From Chloroflexi bacterium RBG_13_51_52 (GTDB lineage Bacteria > Chloroflexota > Dehalococcoidia > Dehalococcoidales > RBG-16-60-22), in contig MGMT01000048.1 in NCBI GenBank assembly GCA_001796525.1, positions 1 to 10,143 of the forward strand: a DNA stretch of 10,143 nt. Reading direction: 5' to 3'. Shown here piece after piece: positions 1 to 7,575 of this stretch. The notes beneath the pieces are model-generated. The model was given only the letters and a program-made list of their open reading frames with translations. It was not told the origin of the DNA and ran no database searches. The first letter of the stretch is position 1; every line of letters begins with the position of its first letter. The position numbers and the translations under genes were made by a program.

Positions 1-1547
1 AAGACGTACAGGTAGGTGACTTAATCCTGGTACGCCCCGGCGAACGCGTTCCGGTGGACGGGATTATCCGTCAGGGAAATCCCTCTCTCGACGAGTCCAT
101 GGTCACCGGCGAGAGCCTGCCGGTGGAGAAAAAAGAAGGGGATGAGGTCGTTGGGGCTACCATTAATAAAACAGGCAGCTTTCAATTCGAGGCTACCCGC
201 GTGGGCAAGGATACCACCCTGGCGCGGATTGTCCGCCTCGTTGAAGAAGCCCAGGGCAGCAAAGCGCCCATCCAGCGCCTCGCCGATGTCATTGCCAGCT
301 ACTTCGTACCGGTGGTTATCGGTATCGCTATCGTGACTTTTATCATCTGGTACTTTTTAGGTCCGTCGCCTTCACTTACCTTTGCTTTCCTTAACTTTAT
401 CGCCGTGCTGATTATTGCCTGCCCCTGCGCTTTAGGACTGGCGACGCCGACGGCGATTATGGTTGGTACGGGCAAGGGAGCGGAACACGGCATCCTTATC
501 AGGAGCGCCGAAGCATTAGAACGACTGTATAAAATAAACACGATACTGTTGGACAAGACGGGCACGCTTACCGAGGGCAAGCCACGCGTTACCGATATCA
601 TCGCCGCCGATACTTACACGCAGGATGACTTGTTAAGACTGGCGGCTTCCGTGGAGCACGACTCCGAGCACCCGCTGGCTGAAGCGGTGGTAAAGGCTGC
701 GGAAGAAAAGGGACTGACTTTATTCAAGGTATCCAATTTTAAGGCTATCCCCGGGCATGGCGCAGAGGCAAGTATTAAGAGTAAAAAATATCTGCTGGGC
801 AGTCTGAAATTAATGAAAGATAGCGGTGTTTCTCTTAATGGGCTGGAAGAAAAAGCCGAAGAGTTATGGAACGAAGGCAAAACCGTGATATTTTTGGGAA
901 TAGATAAAAAGGTGGCGGGGATTATAGGTCTGGCGGATACTCTCAAGCCGGATGCTGCGGCGGTGGTGGCGGAAATACAGCGACTGGGTATCGATGTGGC
1001 GATGGTCACGGGCGATAACCGGCGCGCCGCCGAAGCCATCGCCAAACAGGCGGGTATCGAGCGCGTGCTGGCAGAGGTGCTCCCGGAGCATAAATCCGAA
1101 GAGGTAAAAAAGCTCCAGGAGGAGGGCAGAGTGGTGGCGATGGTTGGCGACGGCATTAACGATGCCCCGGCTTTAGCCCAGGCCGATGTAGGCATCGCTA
1201 TCGGCACGGGCACGGATATCGCCATGGAAACGGGTGATATTACGCTCATCAGCGGTGATTTAAAAGGCATTGCCACTGCGGTATCTTTGAGTCGACGTAC
1301 GATGAGCACTATCAAGCAAAACCTCTTCTGGGCTTTTGCCTATAACGTGCTATTGATTCCGGTGGCGGCCGGGGTGCTTTATCCGGCTTTCCACAGCGCC
1401 GGTGTGCCGTCCGGGCTTAACTTTATCCTCGGCGATTACGGGTTCCTGAATCCCATTCTGGCGGCAGTAGCGATGGCGTTAAGCTCGATTACCGTGGTGT
1501 CGAACTCATTACGTTTACGAGGTTTCAAACCTAAAAAGATAGTATAA
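1..1547 (+). CDS. copA: Copper-transporting P1B-type ATPase, 5'-truncated by the window
   Basis: This is an ATP-driven pump that moves Cu(I) out of the cytoplasm through the inner membrane. The frame is open to the left edge (first full codon at base 3), so the N-terminal metal-binding domains and first membrane helices are missing. Numbering from that codon, I see the actuator motif TGES (35-38), the CPC ion-binding motif in a membrane helix (140-142), the phosphorylated Asp in DKTGT (184), the P1B-specific HP pair (223-224), TGDN (336-339) and GDGIND (382-387). The Tyr-Asn pair in the next-to-last helix (447-448) and Met491 with Ser494/Ser495 in the last helix are the Cu(I)-type (P1B-1) signature. 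The loop between these two helices seems about 15 residues longer than in familiar CopA proteins. A YHS protein gene follows after 14 bp. A GTG at 54 is internal, not the start, because typical actuator sequence (VGDLILVRPGERVP) precedes it in frame. Confidence 0.95.
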   Translation, partial: DVQVGDLILVRPGERVPVDGIIRQGNPSLDESMVTGESLPVEKKEGDEVVGATINKTGSFQFEATRVGKDTTLARIVRLVEEAQGSKAPIQRLADVIASYFVPVVIGIAIVTFIIWYFLGPSPSLTFAFLNFIAVLIIACPCALGLATPTAIMVGTGKGAEHGILIRSAEALERLYKINTILLDKTGTLTEGKPRVTDIIAADTYTQDDLLRLAASVEHDSEHPLAEAVVKAAEEKGLTLFKVSNFKAIPGHGAEASIKSKKYLLGSLKLMKDSGVSLNGLEEKAEELWNEGKTVIFLGIDKKVAGIIGLADTLKPDAAAVVAEIQRLGIDVAMVTGDNRRAAEAIAKQAGIERVLAEVLPEHKSEEVKKLQEEGRVVAMVGDGINDAPALAQADVGIAIGTGTDIAMETGDITLISGDLKGIATAVSLSRRTMSTIKQNLFWAFAYNVLLIPVAAGVLYPAFHSAGVPSGLNFILGDYGFLNPILAAVAMALSSITVVSNSLRLRGFKPKKIV

Positions 1548-1561
1548 ACGGGAGGTGTCAT

Positions 1562-1711
1562 ATGGCAATAGATCCGGTATGCAAGATGACAGTTGATGAA
1601 AAGAAAGCAGCCGCTACTTCGGACTATAAAGGCGTGAAGTACTACTTCTGCGCCGTGGGCTGTAAAAAGGCGTTTGATAAAGACCCGGAGAAATACCTGG
1701 GTAAGAAATAG
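1562..1711 (+). CDS. YHS-domain metal-binding mini-protein (49 aa)
   Basis: The start is ATG at 1562, preceded by a GGAGGT ribosome binding site at 1551-1556, and the stop is TAG at 1709-1711. The 49 residues are almost exactly one YHS domain. They begin MAIDPVCKMTV, continue to YYFCAVGCKKAF and end DPEKYLGKK, which is the usual DP-C-M / YYFC-x3-C / F-x-DPEKYL pattern. The three cysteines are C7, C30 and C34. YHS domains are related to TRASH domains and are often found fused to, or encoded beside, copper ATPases, where they probably bind metal. The gene starts 14 bp after the ATPase stop and shares its direction, so the two are very likely co-transcribed. A role as copper sensor, chaperone or buffer for the pump is inference. 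It is short enough to be missed by gene callers with a length cut-off. Confidence 0.93.
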   Translation: MAIDPVCKMTVDEKKAAATSDYKGVKYYFCAVGCKKAFDKDPEKYLGKK

Positions 1712-1755
1712 ACCGGCGATTTAATCAATCAAGCTGGGAAAAACTTGACATAACA

Positions 1756-4413
1756 TTATGCCAATTGCGCCCTTTTATGCAGTATCAGCAGTACGGCTAT
1801 GCTGGCTAAACCCAGTACGCCCACGCCGATGATTATCCACCTGTTCATAAAAATATTTTGCCACCACGGTACACCATCGGTTGAAGTGGCGGAAACATCC
1901 TCTGTGCCATCGGTGAAGAGATTCGAGGGAACTTCATCTGCTTGAGCGGGGGGAATATCGTCGGCGTCAAAGATACCGGCGTCATTTTGTTCCGTATCAT
2001 CAGAAGTAGCGTTGTCGGTCGTTTCTTCAGGAGTTTCTATAGGCTCCGGTTCTGTTATCGGCGCAGGGGTCTGGAGACTGATGCTCTCATCATTATTGGA
2101 TTCATCACTCTCGGTAATAGAATCGGCGCTATCGATAGCCACCTTGAAGGTATTTTGTCCCGCCTGGGCGGTCCAGTAAAAGAAGACCTCTGTAGATTCG
2201 CCAACGGATATAGAGACTACAGGAAGATTGGTCTGCAGGATATTATTAATGAAACAATCAAGGTGTGTGGATTGAGACTGGCTGGCACCCGCGTTTTTAA
2301 TTGTTATCACGAAGGTAATGGTGCTATTCTCGGAGAAGTCTGCCGGTGAATAGGTTATCGATTCGATAGTAAGGTCGGGGGCGGGGATAACGACTGTTTT
2401 TTCGTTGTTGGATTCATTATCTTCGAGAACGCTATTATCTCCATCGATTATTACCTTGAAGGTCTGCAGACTATTTATTAGAGTCCAGGGGAAAGTACGC
2501 GTGACCGTACCCCCGGGCGCAATTTCATCAATATAATGGTTGCCCTGGTATGAACCGTCTACATAATAGCCCAGGTAAAAACCACCGGACTTATATGTAC
2601 CCTGGTTGATAATCGTGAAAGTGATTGTCAGGGCATCGCCTGGCGAGGGGATTACGGGCGACCAGGTGATGCTTTTAATAGCAAGGTCGGGTGATAACAC
2701 GGATATGACTATCTCCCTTATGTTGTTAGATTCATCGGTTTCCATATAATAATCATTATAGTCTGCCACGGCTTTAATCGTATGCGTGCCGGGGGTCGCC
2801 GTCCAGGTAATACTGCTGTAAACGGTAGCTTTAGGAGACATTTTATTGACTGTCGAGGTATATATCAATACACCGTCAACATAATAGGCAATATGTGAAG
2901 ACGCTACTGAAAAATTACAGTTGTTTTTTATCTTGGCGGTGATAGTGATTTCATCACCCACGGCGGGATTTTGCGGCGTGGAGGTAAGGTTTGTAATATA
3001 AAAATCCGCTTCTACAAGTTCTACAGGAGTCAACGAAGCTGTTTTTTCGTTATTTGTTTCATCGCTTTCTTTAATAAGGTTATTCGGGTCAACAATTGCT
3101 CTTATACTAACTGGAACTGTGGAAGTTATATATTCAATGCTCGCAATAGCTGTACCTTCGGCAGGAATAGTCCCCAGTAGTCTATTAACCTTGTAGCCGT
3201 AACCAATATATAAGTCGACGCTGCATCCATTTGCTACTACTTTACCTGCGTTCTCGACTGTGATAGTAAAAGTCATCCGGCTGTTTATTGTCGGTTGTGT
3301 CGGTGTCCATGTAATGCTTTTAACCAGGAGATCGGGCAGTCCCAGAGCCGGCAGCATTACACTATACGTATTGTTGGATTCGTTACTCTCAAAAACCTGA
3401 TTATCGGCATCGATAATCGCGGTGAACGTGTGTGCATCCGGTCCAACCATCCAGGTATAGGTTTTTGTACTCGTAGAGCCCGCGCTCAGGGGATTGACGA
3501 AGACGAAGCCCTGCAGCATATCATCGACATAGAAATTCAGCTGTGAACCATACGCGGCGCCCGAACCATTGTTTTTTACAGTGACGTGCATGGTGACATT
3601 ATCGGTATCGGTGCGGTCCGGGGGCGACCATTGAATCGAACTAATAATGAGGTCGGGAGGTGTTGTGCTGTAAATCTGCGTAAGCTCGTTATTCGCTTCA
3701 TCACTCTCAACAGACTGGTTTAAAATGTCGATAGTCGCCTTGAGAGTATGCTCACCTACTTGCGCAACCCAGGTGTAGGCGAATGCCTTGCTGTCCCCCG
3801 GCTCGAGGCGATTGATTTCACGCTGTCCCCTGGAAGCCCCGTCGATAAAGAATTCAGCCCAGCAACCTTTTGCAAATTTATTGCCTCTATTTTTCACGGT
3901 TATTGTGAAATTTACCGAGTCGCCGGCCGAGACGGTTTGGGGCGACCAGGTAATCGATTCGATAATGAGATCGGCAGCGATGACAGAAAAGGCGTAGACT
4001 TTTACATTGTTGTCCTCGTTGGATTCGGCGATGTCGTTCTCACTATCGGTAATTGCCTTGATAATGTGATCACCTGCGGTTGCCTGCCAGGTGAACGTGT
4101 TTATGATAGTATCACCGGCAGCTATAACATTGACTTCAACAGAACTGATGAGAATATCATCGATATAATAAGCTATACAGGATTGGGGAGCCTGGCTGTC
4201 TCCCTGGTTTCTGACGGTCGTGGTGAATGTAACCGTGTCCCGGAGCGATGGGGATTCCGGCGACCATGAAATAGACTCGACAATAAGGTCAGGGCCGGTG
4301 CTGGCAATAACTTGTCCATTCATCGCCGGTACAGGGAACACAGTTATAAGACCGGTAAGAAGACAGACAAATGCCATCACACCAGACCAGGCGCGCTGCT
4401 TAAAATATTTCAT
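1756..4413 (-). CDS. Secreted, membrane-anchored protein with seven CARDB repeats
   Basis: This 885-residue protein starts with a signal peptide (basic MKYFKQR followed by a hydrophobic stretch at about 10-30). Seven CARDB (cell-adhesion-related, Ig/APHP-like beta-sandwich) repeats follow, starting at about residues 41, 147, 253, 360, 469, 575 and 679. Each opens with a (P/A)D(L/F)-type strand and usually S(I/L)xWSP, and closes with a motif like ESDESNN. After these come an acidic, Pro/Thr-rich low-complexity stalk (about 784-848), a hydrophobic helix (859-878) and a short HKRAQLA tail. This predicts an extracellular rod tethered at its C-terminus. CARDB domains are associated with adhesion or with holding other extracellular domains; no catalytic domain is visible. 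I chose the ATG at 4413 because GAAGG lies 8 nt upstream and the signal peptide begins there. A TTG at 4464 would extend it by 17 residues that look unlike a signal peptide. The gene is convergent with the YHS gene. Confidence 0.9.
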   Translation of the reverse strand: MKYFKQRAWSGVMAFVCLLTGLITVFPVPAMNGQVIASTGPDLIVESISWSPESPSLRDTVTFTTTVRNQGDSQAPQSCIAYYIDDILISSVEVNVIAAGDTIINTFTWQATAGDHIIKAITDSENDIAESNEDNNVKVYAFSVIAADLIIESITWSPQTVSAGDSVNFTITVKNRGNKFAKGCWAEFFIDGASRGQREINRLEPGDSKAFAYTWVAQVGEHTLKATIDILNQSVESDEANNELTQIYSTTPPDLIISSIQWSPPDRTDTDNVTMHVTVKNNGSGAAYGSQLNFYVDDMLQGFVFVNPLSAGSTSTKTYTWMVGPDAHTFTAIIDADNQVFESNESNNTYSVMLPALGLPDLLVKSITWTPTQPTINSRMTFTITVENAGKVVANGCSVDLYIGYGYKVNRLLGTIPAEGTAIASIEYITSTVPVSIRAIVDPNNLIKESDETNNEKTASLTPVELVEADFYITNLTSTPQNPAVGDEITITAKIKNNCNFSVASSHIAYYVDGVLIYTSTVNKMSPKATVYSSITWTATPGTHTIKAVADYNDYYMETDESNNIREIVISVLSPDLAIKSITWSPVIPSPGDALTITFTIINQGTYKSGGFYLGYYVDGSYQGNHYIDEIAPGGTVTRTFPWTLINSLQTFKVIIDGDNSVLEDNESNNEKTVVIPAPDLTIESITYSPADFSENSTITFVITIKNAGASQSQSTHLDCFINNILQTNLPVVSISVGESTEVFFYWTAQAGQNTFKVAIDSADSITESDESNNDESISLQTPAPITEPEPIETPEETTDNATSDDTEQNDAGIFDADDIPPAQADEVPSNLFTDGTEDVSATSTDGVPWWQNIFMNRWIIIGVGVLGLASIAVLLILHKRAQLA
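2065..4293 (-). repeat. Seven tandem CARDB-coding repeats
   Basis: The coding sequence repeats with a period of about 104-109 codons. The repeat starts in the protein are spaced 106, 106, 107, 109, 106 and 104 residues apart. Each unit ends in an Asn-Asn motif: SNEDNN, SDEANN, SNESNN, SDETNN, TDESNN, DNESNN and SDESNN in order. The units are diverged at protein level, so this is an old domain expansion rather than a recent slippage repeat. Confidence 0.85.
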
Positions 4414-4421
4414 TTTTTTGG

Positions 4422-4426
4422 CCTTC
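4422..4426 (-). promoter_or_regulatory. Ribosome binding site of the CARDB protein
   Basis: The - strand reads GAAGG, 8 nt before the ATG at 4413. It supports that ATG over the in-frame TTG at 4464. It is a moderate rather than perfect Shine-Dalgarno match. Confidence 0.55.
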
Positions 4427-4587
4427 ACGTGTCGGCTAGTAATAGCATAATCCGACAGGCACAAAATGGAATGGGATTTAACACGGAATTAGAGATAGTG
4501 CTACCACCCATTTATGAGAGTATTCGGTGGAGCTATGAGACTGGATTCAGTATTAAAATATTAGTTCAGGCGTTTATCGGTAATTTA

Positions 4588-5781
4588 CTAAATTACGCCT
4601 TCATCATCGATTTTATTTATTTCTTGCTCGGAAAGCCCCAGCATTTCGGAAAATATTTCCTGGTTATTCTCCCCGAGGAACGGCGCGGGATAGTCTATTT
4701 TTCCGGGTGTCTTGGAAAGCTTGAACAGGGAGCCGGGCGTTTTAACCTTGCCCGAGACGGGCTGTTCTACTTCAATAATCATATTTCTGCTTAATAGCTG
4801 CGGGTCACTGCAGACCTCGTCGAAGGAGGGCAGCTTGGTGCAGGGCACATCGGCTTTTTTCAGGATGTCTTGTATTTCCTTTGTGTTCTTTGTTTTCGTC
4901 CACGCCGTGATTACATCGTCGATTTCTTTGCGGTGCTGAAAGCGCTCATTCTGATTGGAACCGAGCGGCGTATTGATAAGGTCCTGCCGTTCCATGGCGG
5001 TGTAAAGCCGGTGTACCTGGGCAAGAACGCCGGCATTGATGTATACCCTGCTGCCGTCCTTGGTTGGGTAGAGATTACAGGGAATCATCGCAGCGTGCCC
5101 GTTGCCCAGTCGGGGTGGAATCTGGTGATTCAGAAAGTAATACGGAGAAAATTCTATGGAAGTCAATTGCCAGATGCAGTCCTGCATGGATATATCAATC
5201 GTTTGCCCCTCCCCAGTTTTTTGCCGGTGGTATAAAGCTCCGACGATAGACATCGCCGCGAAAAGGCCGGAGGAAAAATCAGCGATGGAAACGCCGCACC
5301 GGATGGGATTATTGGGAAAGCCGGTGACCGATGTCATGCCGCCCATCGCCTGGGCTATCGGGTCGAACCCGGGATAATCCCGGTGGGGTCCCGTTTGCCC
5401 GTAAGCGGAAATCGAGGCGTATATCAGCCTGGGATTTAATTCGAATATCTCCTTACTGCCAAGCCCGAGCTTGTCCATCGTCCCCGGGCTGAAATTCTCA
5501 ACCAGCACATCCACTTTCTTTACCAATTCCTTGCAGATGTTATGGCCTTTTTCGGTCGTCAGGTCTATGGTAATGCTCTTTTTACCCCGGTTTAAGATGA
5601 TAAAAGCCCCACCCTCAAGCCCCTCGGTATGTGGGATATCATTTCTAGTTAAGTCGCCCGATTCAGGTCTTTCAACCTTGATGATTTTTGCCCCCAGGTC
5701 CCTCAAGAGTAATGTGCAGTACGGGCCTGAATATACCTGGGTGAAATCAAGTACTTTAATGCCTTCGAGAATGCTGGCCAT
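4588..5781 (-). CDS. Class III CoA-transferase, CaiB/BaiF family
   Basis: This 397-residue protein has the usual length of the formyl-CoA transferase / CaiB / BaiF / alpha-methylacyl-CoA racemase family. Its members move CoA between carboxylic acids, or racemise acyl-CoAs, in the cytoplasm. It opens with the family's typical LEGIKVLDFTQVYSGP and DLGAKIIKVERPESGD. It then has NRGKKSITIDL, a VLVENFSPGTMDKLGL stretch and YASISAYGQTGP. Asp168 in SIADFSSGLFAA sits where the catalytic Asp of formyl-CoA transferase lies. A GGMTSVTGF stretch is at 147-155. Substrate cannot be read from sequence; benzylsuccinate-, carnitine-, oxalate- and mesaconate-type enzymes all look similar at this level. The start ATG at 5781 follows a perfect GGAGGT at 5785-5790. 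The gene is transcribed away from the cupin operon, with the two starts 257 bp apart, suggesting a functional link. Confidence 0.93.
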   Translation of the reverse strand: MASILEGIKVLDFTQVYSGPYCTLLLRDLGAKIIKVERPESGDLTRNDIPHTEGLEGGAFIILNRGKKSITIDLTTEKGHNICKELVKKVDVLVENFSPGTMDKLGLGSKEIFELNPRLIYASISAYGQTGPHRDYPGFDPIAQAMGGMTSVTGFPNNPIRCGVSIADFSSGLFAAMSIVGALYHRQKTGEGQTIDISMQDCIWQLTSIEFSPYYFLNHQIPPRLGNGHAAMIPCNLYPTKDGSRVYINAGVLAQVHRLYTAMERQDLINTPLGSNQNERFQHRKEIDDVITAWTKTKNTKEIQDILKKADVPCTKLPSFDEVCSDPQLLSRNMIIEVEQPVSGKVKTPGSLFKLSKTPGKIDYPAPFLGENNQEIFSEMLGLSEQEINKIDDEGVI

Positions 5782-5784
5782 TTT

Positions 5785-5790
5785 ACCTCC
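5785..5790 (-). promoter_or_regulatory. Ribosome binding site of the CoA-transferase
   Basis: The - strand reads GGAGGT, 3 nt before the ATG at 5781. The match is strong but the spacing is short. Confidence 0.7.
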
Positions 5791-5849
5791 TCAAGCCATG
5801 TTTATTAGGTAGTTGTAATAAGGGTAGTTGCCAGTCTTATAGTTTACTA

Positions 5850-5879
5850 ATTATACCACTTAATTTTTTTTAATAACAA
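5850..5879 (-). promoter_or_regulatory. Candidate sigma70-type promoter for the CoA-transferase
   Basis: On the - strand, TTGTTA (5879-5874) is followed 18 nt later by a perfect TATAAT (5855-5850). Transcription would begin near 5843 and give a leader of about 60 nt before the ATG. The -10 box is perfect; the -35 matches at four of six positions. The surrounding region is AT-rich, so chance matches are possible. Confidence 0.5.
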
Positions 5880-5916
5880 CACGTATATGTAGAAAATGTA
5901 CAAATCGTTAAAATCG

Positions 5917-5945
5917 CATGTTTTTACAAGAGACATGGTTTGACA
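5917..5945 (+). repeat. Imperfect 12-bp direct repeat overlapping the cupin promoter
   Basis: CATGTTTTTACA (5917-5928) and CATGGTTTGACA (5934-5945) match at ten of twelve positions, with starts 17 bp apart. The second copy contains the -35 box of the cupin promoter. This could be a regulator's binding site, but no regulator gene is in the window and chance is not excluded. Confidence 0.3.
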
Positions 5946-5967
5946 CCAGCCTTCGGCGAGTTATAGT
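5940..5967 (+). promoter_or_regulatory. Sigma70-type promoter of the cupin operon
   Basis: A perfect TTGACA (5940-5945) is followed after 16 bp by TATAGT (5962-5967), which matches the -10 consensus at five of six positions. Transcription would begin near 5974, giving a leader of about 65 nt before the ATG at 6039. No riboswitch-like structure was recognised in that short leader. Confidence 0.65.
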
Positions 5968-6022
5968 ATATTTGCAATACTAAGAATAATTGAATATATC
6001 CGGTAAAAAAGGTATTGAATTC

Positions 6023-6028
6023 AGGAGG
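6023..6028 (+). promoter_or_regulatory. Ribosome binding site of the first cupin gene
   Basis: AGGAGG lies 10 nt before the ATG at 6039. Because it lies downstream of the in-frame TTG at 6015, it rules that TTG out as the start. Confidence 0.8.
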
Positions 6029-6038
6029 ATCATTTACT

Positions 6039-6593
6039 ATGGCTGAAGGTAAATATGATAAGTATTTTTTGAGAGACAGTCCATGGAAAGAATTCAAGTT
6101 TATCATGGGGCCGATTATCCAGCGTATGGATTCCAAGACTATCGAGGGAAGTAATTTTTACTTTATACACTGGGTATTGCCTCATAGCGGGCCCAGGATG
6201 AAAGTCGGTCACCCGTCGCATATCCACAGCGAGGCGGAACTACTGATACATATCGGGACGAATCCGGATGACCCTGACGACCTTGGCGCGGAAGTAGAAT
6301 TATACATGGGGCCCGAGCTGGAAAGGCATGTTATTACACAGACAACCGTCGTTTTTATCCCACCGAATTTTATCCACGCCCCCTGGAATCCCCTGAAGAC
6401 GGTGCGACCCTGGATATTTATTGAAATCAACCAGGGATTGCGTCATACCGAGAAATTCTATCCGCAGCTTTTGACTAAAGAGCACCGGGCGCAGCTGGAC
6501 TGGAATTTCTGGCATGACGATGCCATGAGTGAGGGCTACACGAACATGATAAAGCCGGAAGGTTGGAAGTTTGACGGCCGGGGGCACGGATAA
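6039..6593 (+). CDS. Single-domain cupin-like protein, function unknown
   Basis: This 184-residue protein has one cupin-like core. Motif 1 is H61-x-H63-x3-E67, the classical two-His-one-Glu metal site. Motif 2 is PPNFIH, ending in H113, the usual fourth ligand. Between them are a DDLGAEVELYMG segment (81-91) and a further His, H97, that recurs in every domain of the operon. Cupins bind Fe, Mn, Ni or Zn and include dioxygenases, decarboxylases, isomerases and non-enzymatic binders; I cannot choose among them. The chain then runs another 50 residues with a tail rich in Trp, His and charged residues (about 132-184) not seen in the two downstream proteins. There is no signal peptide or membrane segment, so it is probably cytoplasmic. 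It is the first gene after the promoter at 5940-5967, and the next gene starts 49 bp after its stop. Confidence 0.85.
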   Translation: MAEGKYDKYFLRDSPWKEFKFIMGPIIQRMDSKTIEGSNFYFIHWVLPHSGPRMKVGHPSHIHSEAELLIHIGTNPDDPDDLGAEVELYMGPELERHVITQTTVVFIPPNFIHAPWNPLKTVRPWIFIEINQGLRHTEKFYPQLLTKEHRAQLDWNFWHDDAMSEGYTNMIKPEGWKFDGRGHG

Positions 6594-6642
6594 TTGGGAA
6601 AACGGTAATCAGCGATAAGAACGAAAAAGGAGAGTCAAGATT

Positions 6643-7548
6643 ATGGTAAAAACGAAATTCGGGCATTTGATAAAGGAGTTCTCTTTCAAGGACTACGGGC
6701 CGGGGCTGTTCCGGCAGGGGACCGAGATGAACGGCAAATTCCTCGGGTATGATGTGAATATAAGGTACGGCGCGTACTGGGCAGCCGGGAAAATGGGCAA
6801 AGCGCCATATCAGGCCGATGTACATGATTTCGACCAGGTATTGATCTTCATGGGGTTGGATACATACGATATGGGTTACCTGGGAGCGGAAATAGAGCTG
6901 ACCATGGGTGAGGAAAAAGAAACGCACATGATTACAACCGCAACGGCGGTGGCCATACCCAAGGGCACGCCGCACGGCCCGGCGAATATTCTGCGTATGG
7001 ATGACAGGTTTATCTACATGACAGTTTCGCTGGCGCCGGAACTAAAAGGTAAGCCGGTAAAGTTAAGCGATAAACCGGGCAAGCGGGCGGATTTCATGCG
7101 CTCCAAGTACCGTGAGAATGTGCAGCACCTGGCTTTTACGCGCAACGGGCCCTGGCATTACGGTCCGCTCAACCAGGATACCCACGAGGGCGCTATTACC
7201 GATATTCACGGCAAAGATTTCGATTTCCACATGTCCTATGAAAGCATGAACAAAGCGCCTTACCGGTTCGGGCCGGTACCGGACAAGCCGCATGTCCATC
7301 CGTATACCGAGTTCCTGCTTTTCATGGGCGCCGACCCCGACGACTCAAGCGTATTGGGGGCAGAAGTTGAAATGTACATGGGCAAGGAAATGGAAAAGCA
7401 TGTCATCACTAAGCCGGCGGTAGCCATACAGCCCGCGGGCCATTCCCATTGCCCGTTAATCGTTAATAATCAGGACAGGCCCTGGATTTTCGCCGTGGTG
7501 CGTCCCTGGGGGCATACCGGTAAAGGTCCCAGGGGCTATGTTAAATAG
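6643..7548 (+). CDS. Two-domain cupin-like protein with one degenerate metal site
   Basis: The 301 residues hold two copies of the same cupin-like domain. The second copy has an intact site (H217-x-H219-x3-E223, H269 in PAGHSH, plus the extra H253). The first copy reads D59-V-H61-x3-Q65, so the first His is Asp and the Glu is Gln, although H61, H95 and H111 (in PKGTPH) remain. Both copies contain the LGAE(I/V)E...MG segment. The N-terminus MVKTKFGHLIKEF closely resembles that of the next gene's product (MAKTKYGHLVKKL). No signal peptide is visible. The start ATG at 6643 has AAGGAG at 6627-6632, 10 nt upstream. The altered first half may be structural or regulatory, with the second half active; that is inference. 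Reaction and substrate are unknown. Confidence 0.85.
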   Translation: MVKTKFGHLIKEFSFKDYGPGLFRQGTEMNGKFLGYDVNIRYGAYWAAGKMGKAPYQADVHDFDQVLIFMGLDTYDMGYLGAEIELTMGEEKETHMITTATAVAIPKGTPHGPANILRMDDRFIYMTVSLAPELKGKPVKLSDKPGKRADFMRSKYRENVQHLAFTRNGPWHYGPLNQDTHEGAITDIHGKDFDFHMSYESMNKAPYRFGPVPDKPHVHPYTEFLLFMGADPDDSSVLGAEVEMYMGKEMEKHVITKPAVAIQPAGHSHCPLIVNNQDRPWIFAVVRPWGHTGKGPRGYVK

Positions 7549-7575
7549 ATATATTTAATTAAAGGAGATTGAAGC

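Noticed and set aside
614..1315. Open frame of 233 codons on the - strand inside the copper ATPase
   Set aside because: It lies antisense to a gene with all P-type ATPase motifs and its product is low in recognisable features; it is a shadow of the coding strand.
1712..1755. Terminator between the YHS gene and the CARDB gene
   Set aside because: No stable hairpin followed by a T-run could be found in these 44 bp, although convergent genes would be expected to need one. A lone TTGACA at 1744-1749 has no convincing -10 partner.
3748..4269. Open frame of 173 codons on the + strand inside the CARDB gene
   Set aside because: The opposite strand encodes regular CARDB repeats with a signal peptide and anchor; this frame has no family features.
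1756..4413. CARDB repeats as a CRISPR array or recent tandem DNA repeat
   Set aside because: The periodicity is at the protein level at about 106 codons with diverged DNA; there are no short identical repeats with spacers.
4414..4464. TTG start at 4464 for the CARDB protein
   Set aside because: The extra 17 residues are not signal-like, and the ATG at 4413 has a GAAGG upstream and opens a proper signal peptide.
4414..4587. Promoter for the CARDB gene or terminator for the CoA-transferase
   Set aside because: TATGCT-like boxes occur but with no properly spaced -35 box, and no hairpin with a T-run was seen; left uncalled.
6015..6038. TTG start at 6015 for the first cupin protein
   Set aside because: The AGGAGG at 6023-6028 lies inside this extension and points to the ATG at 6039.
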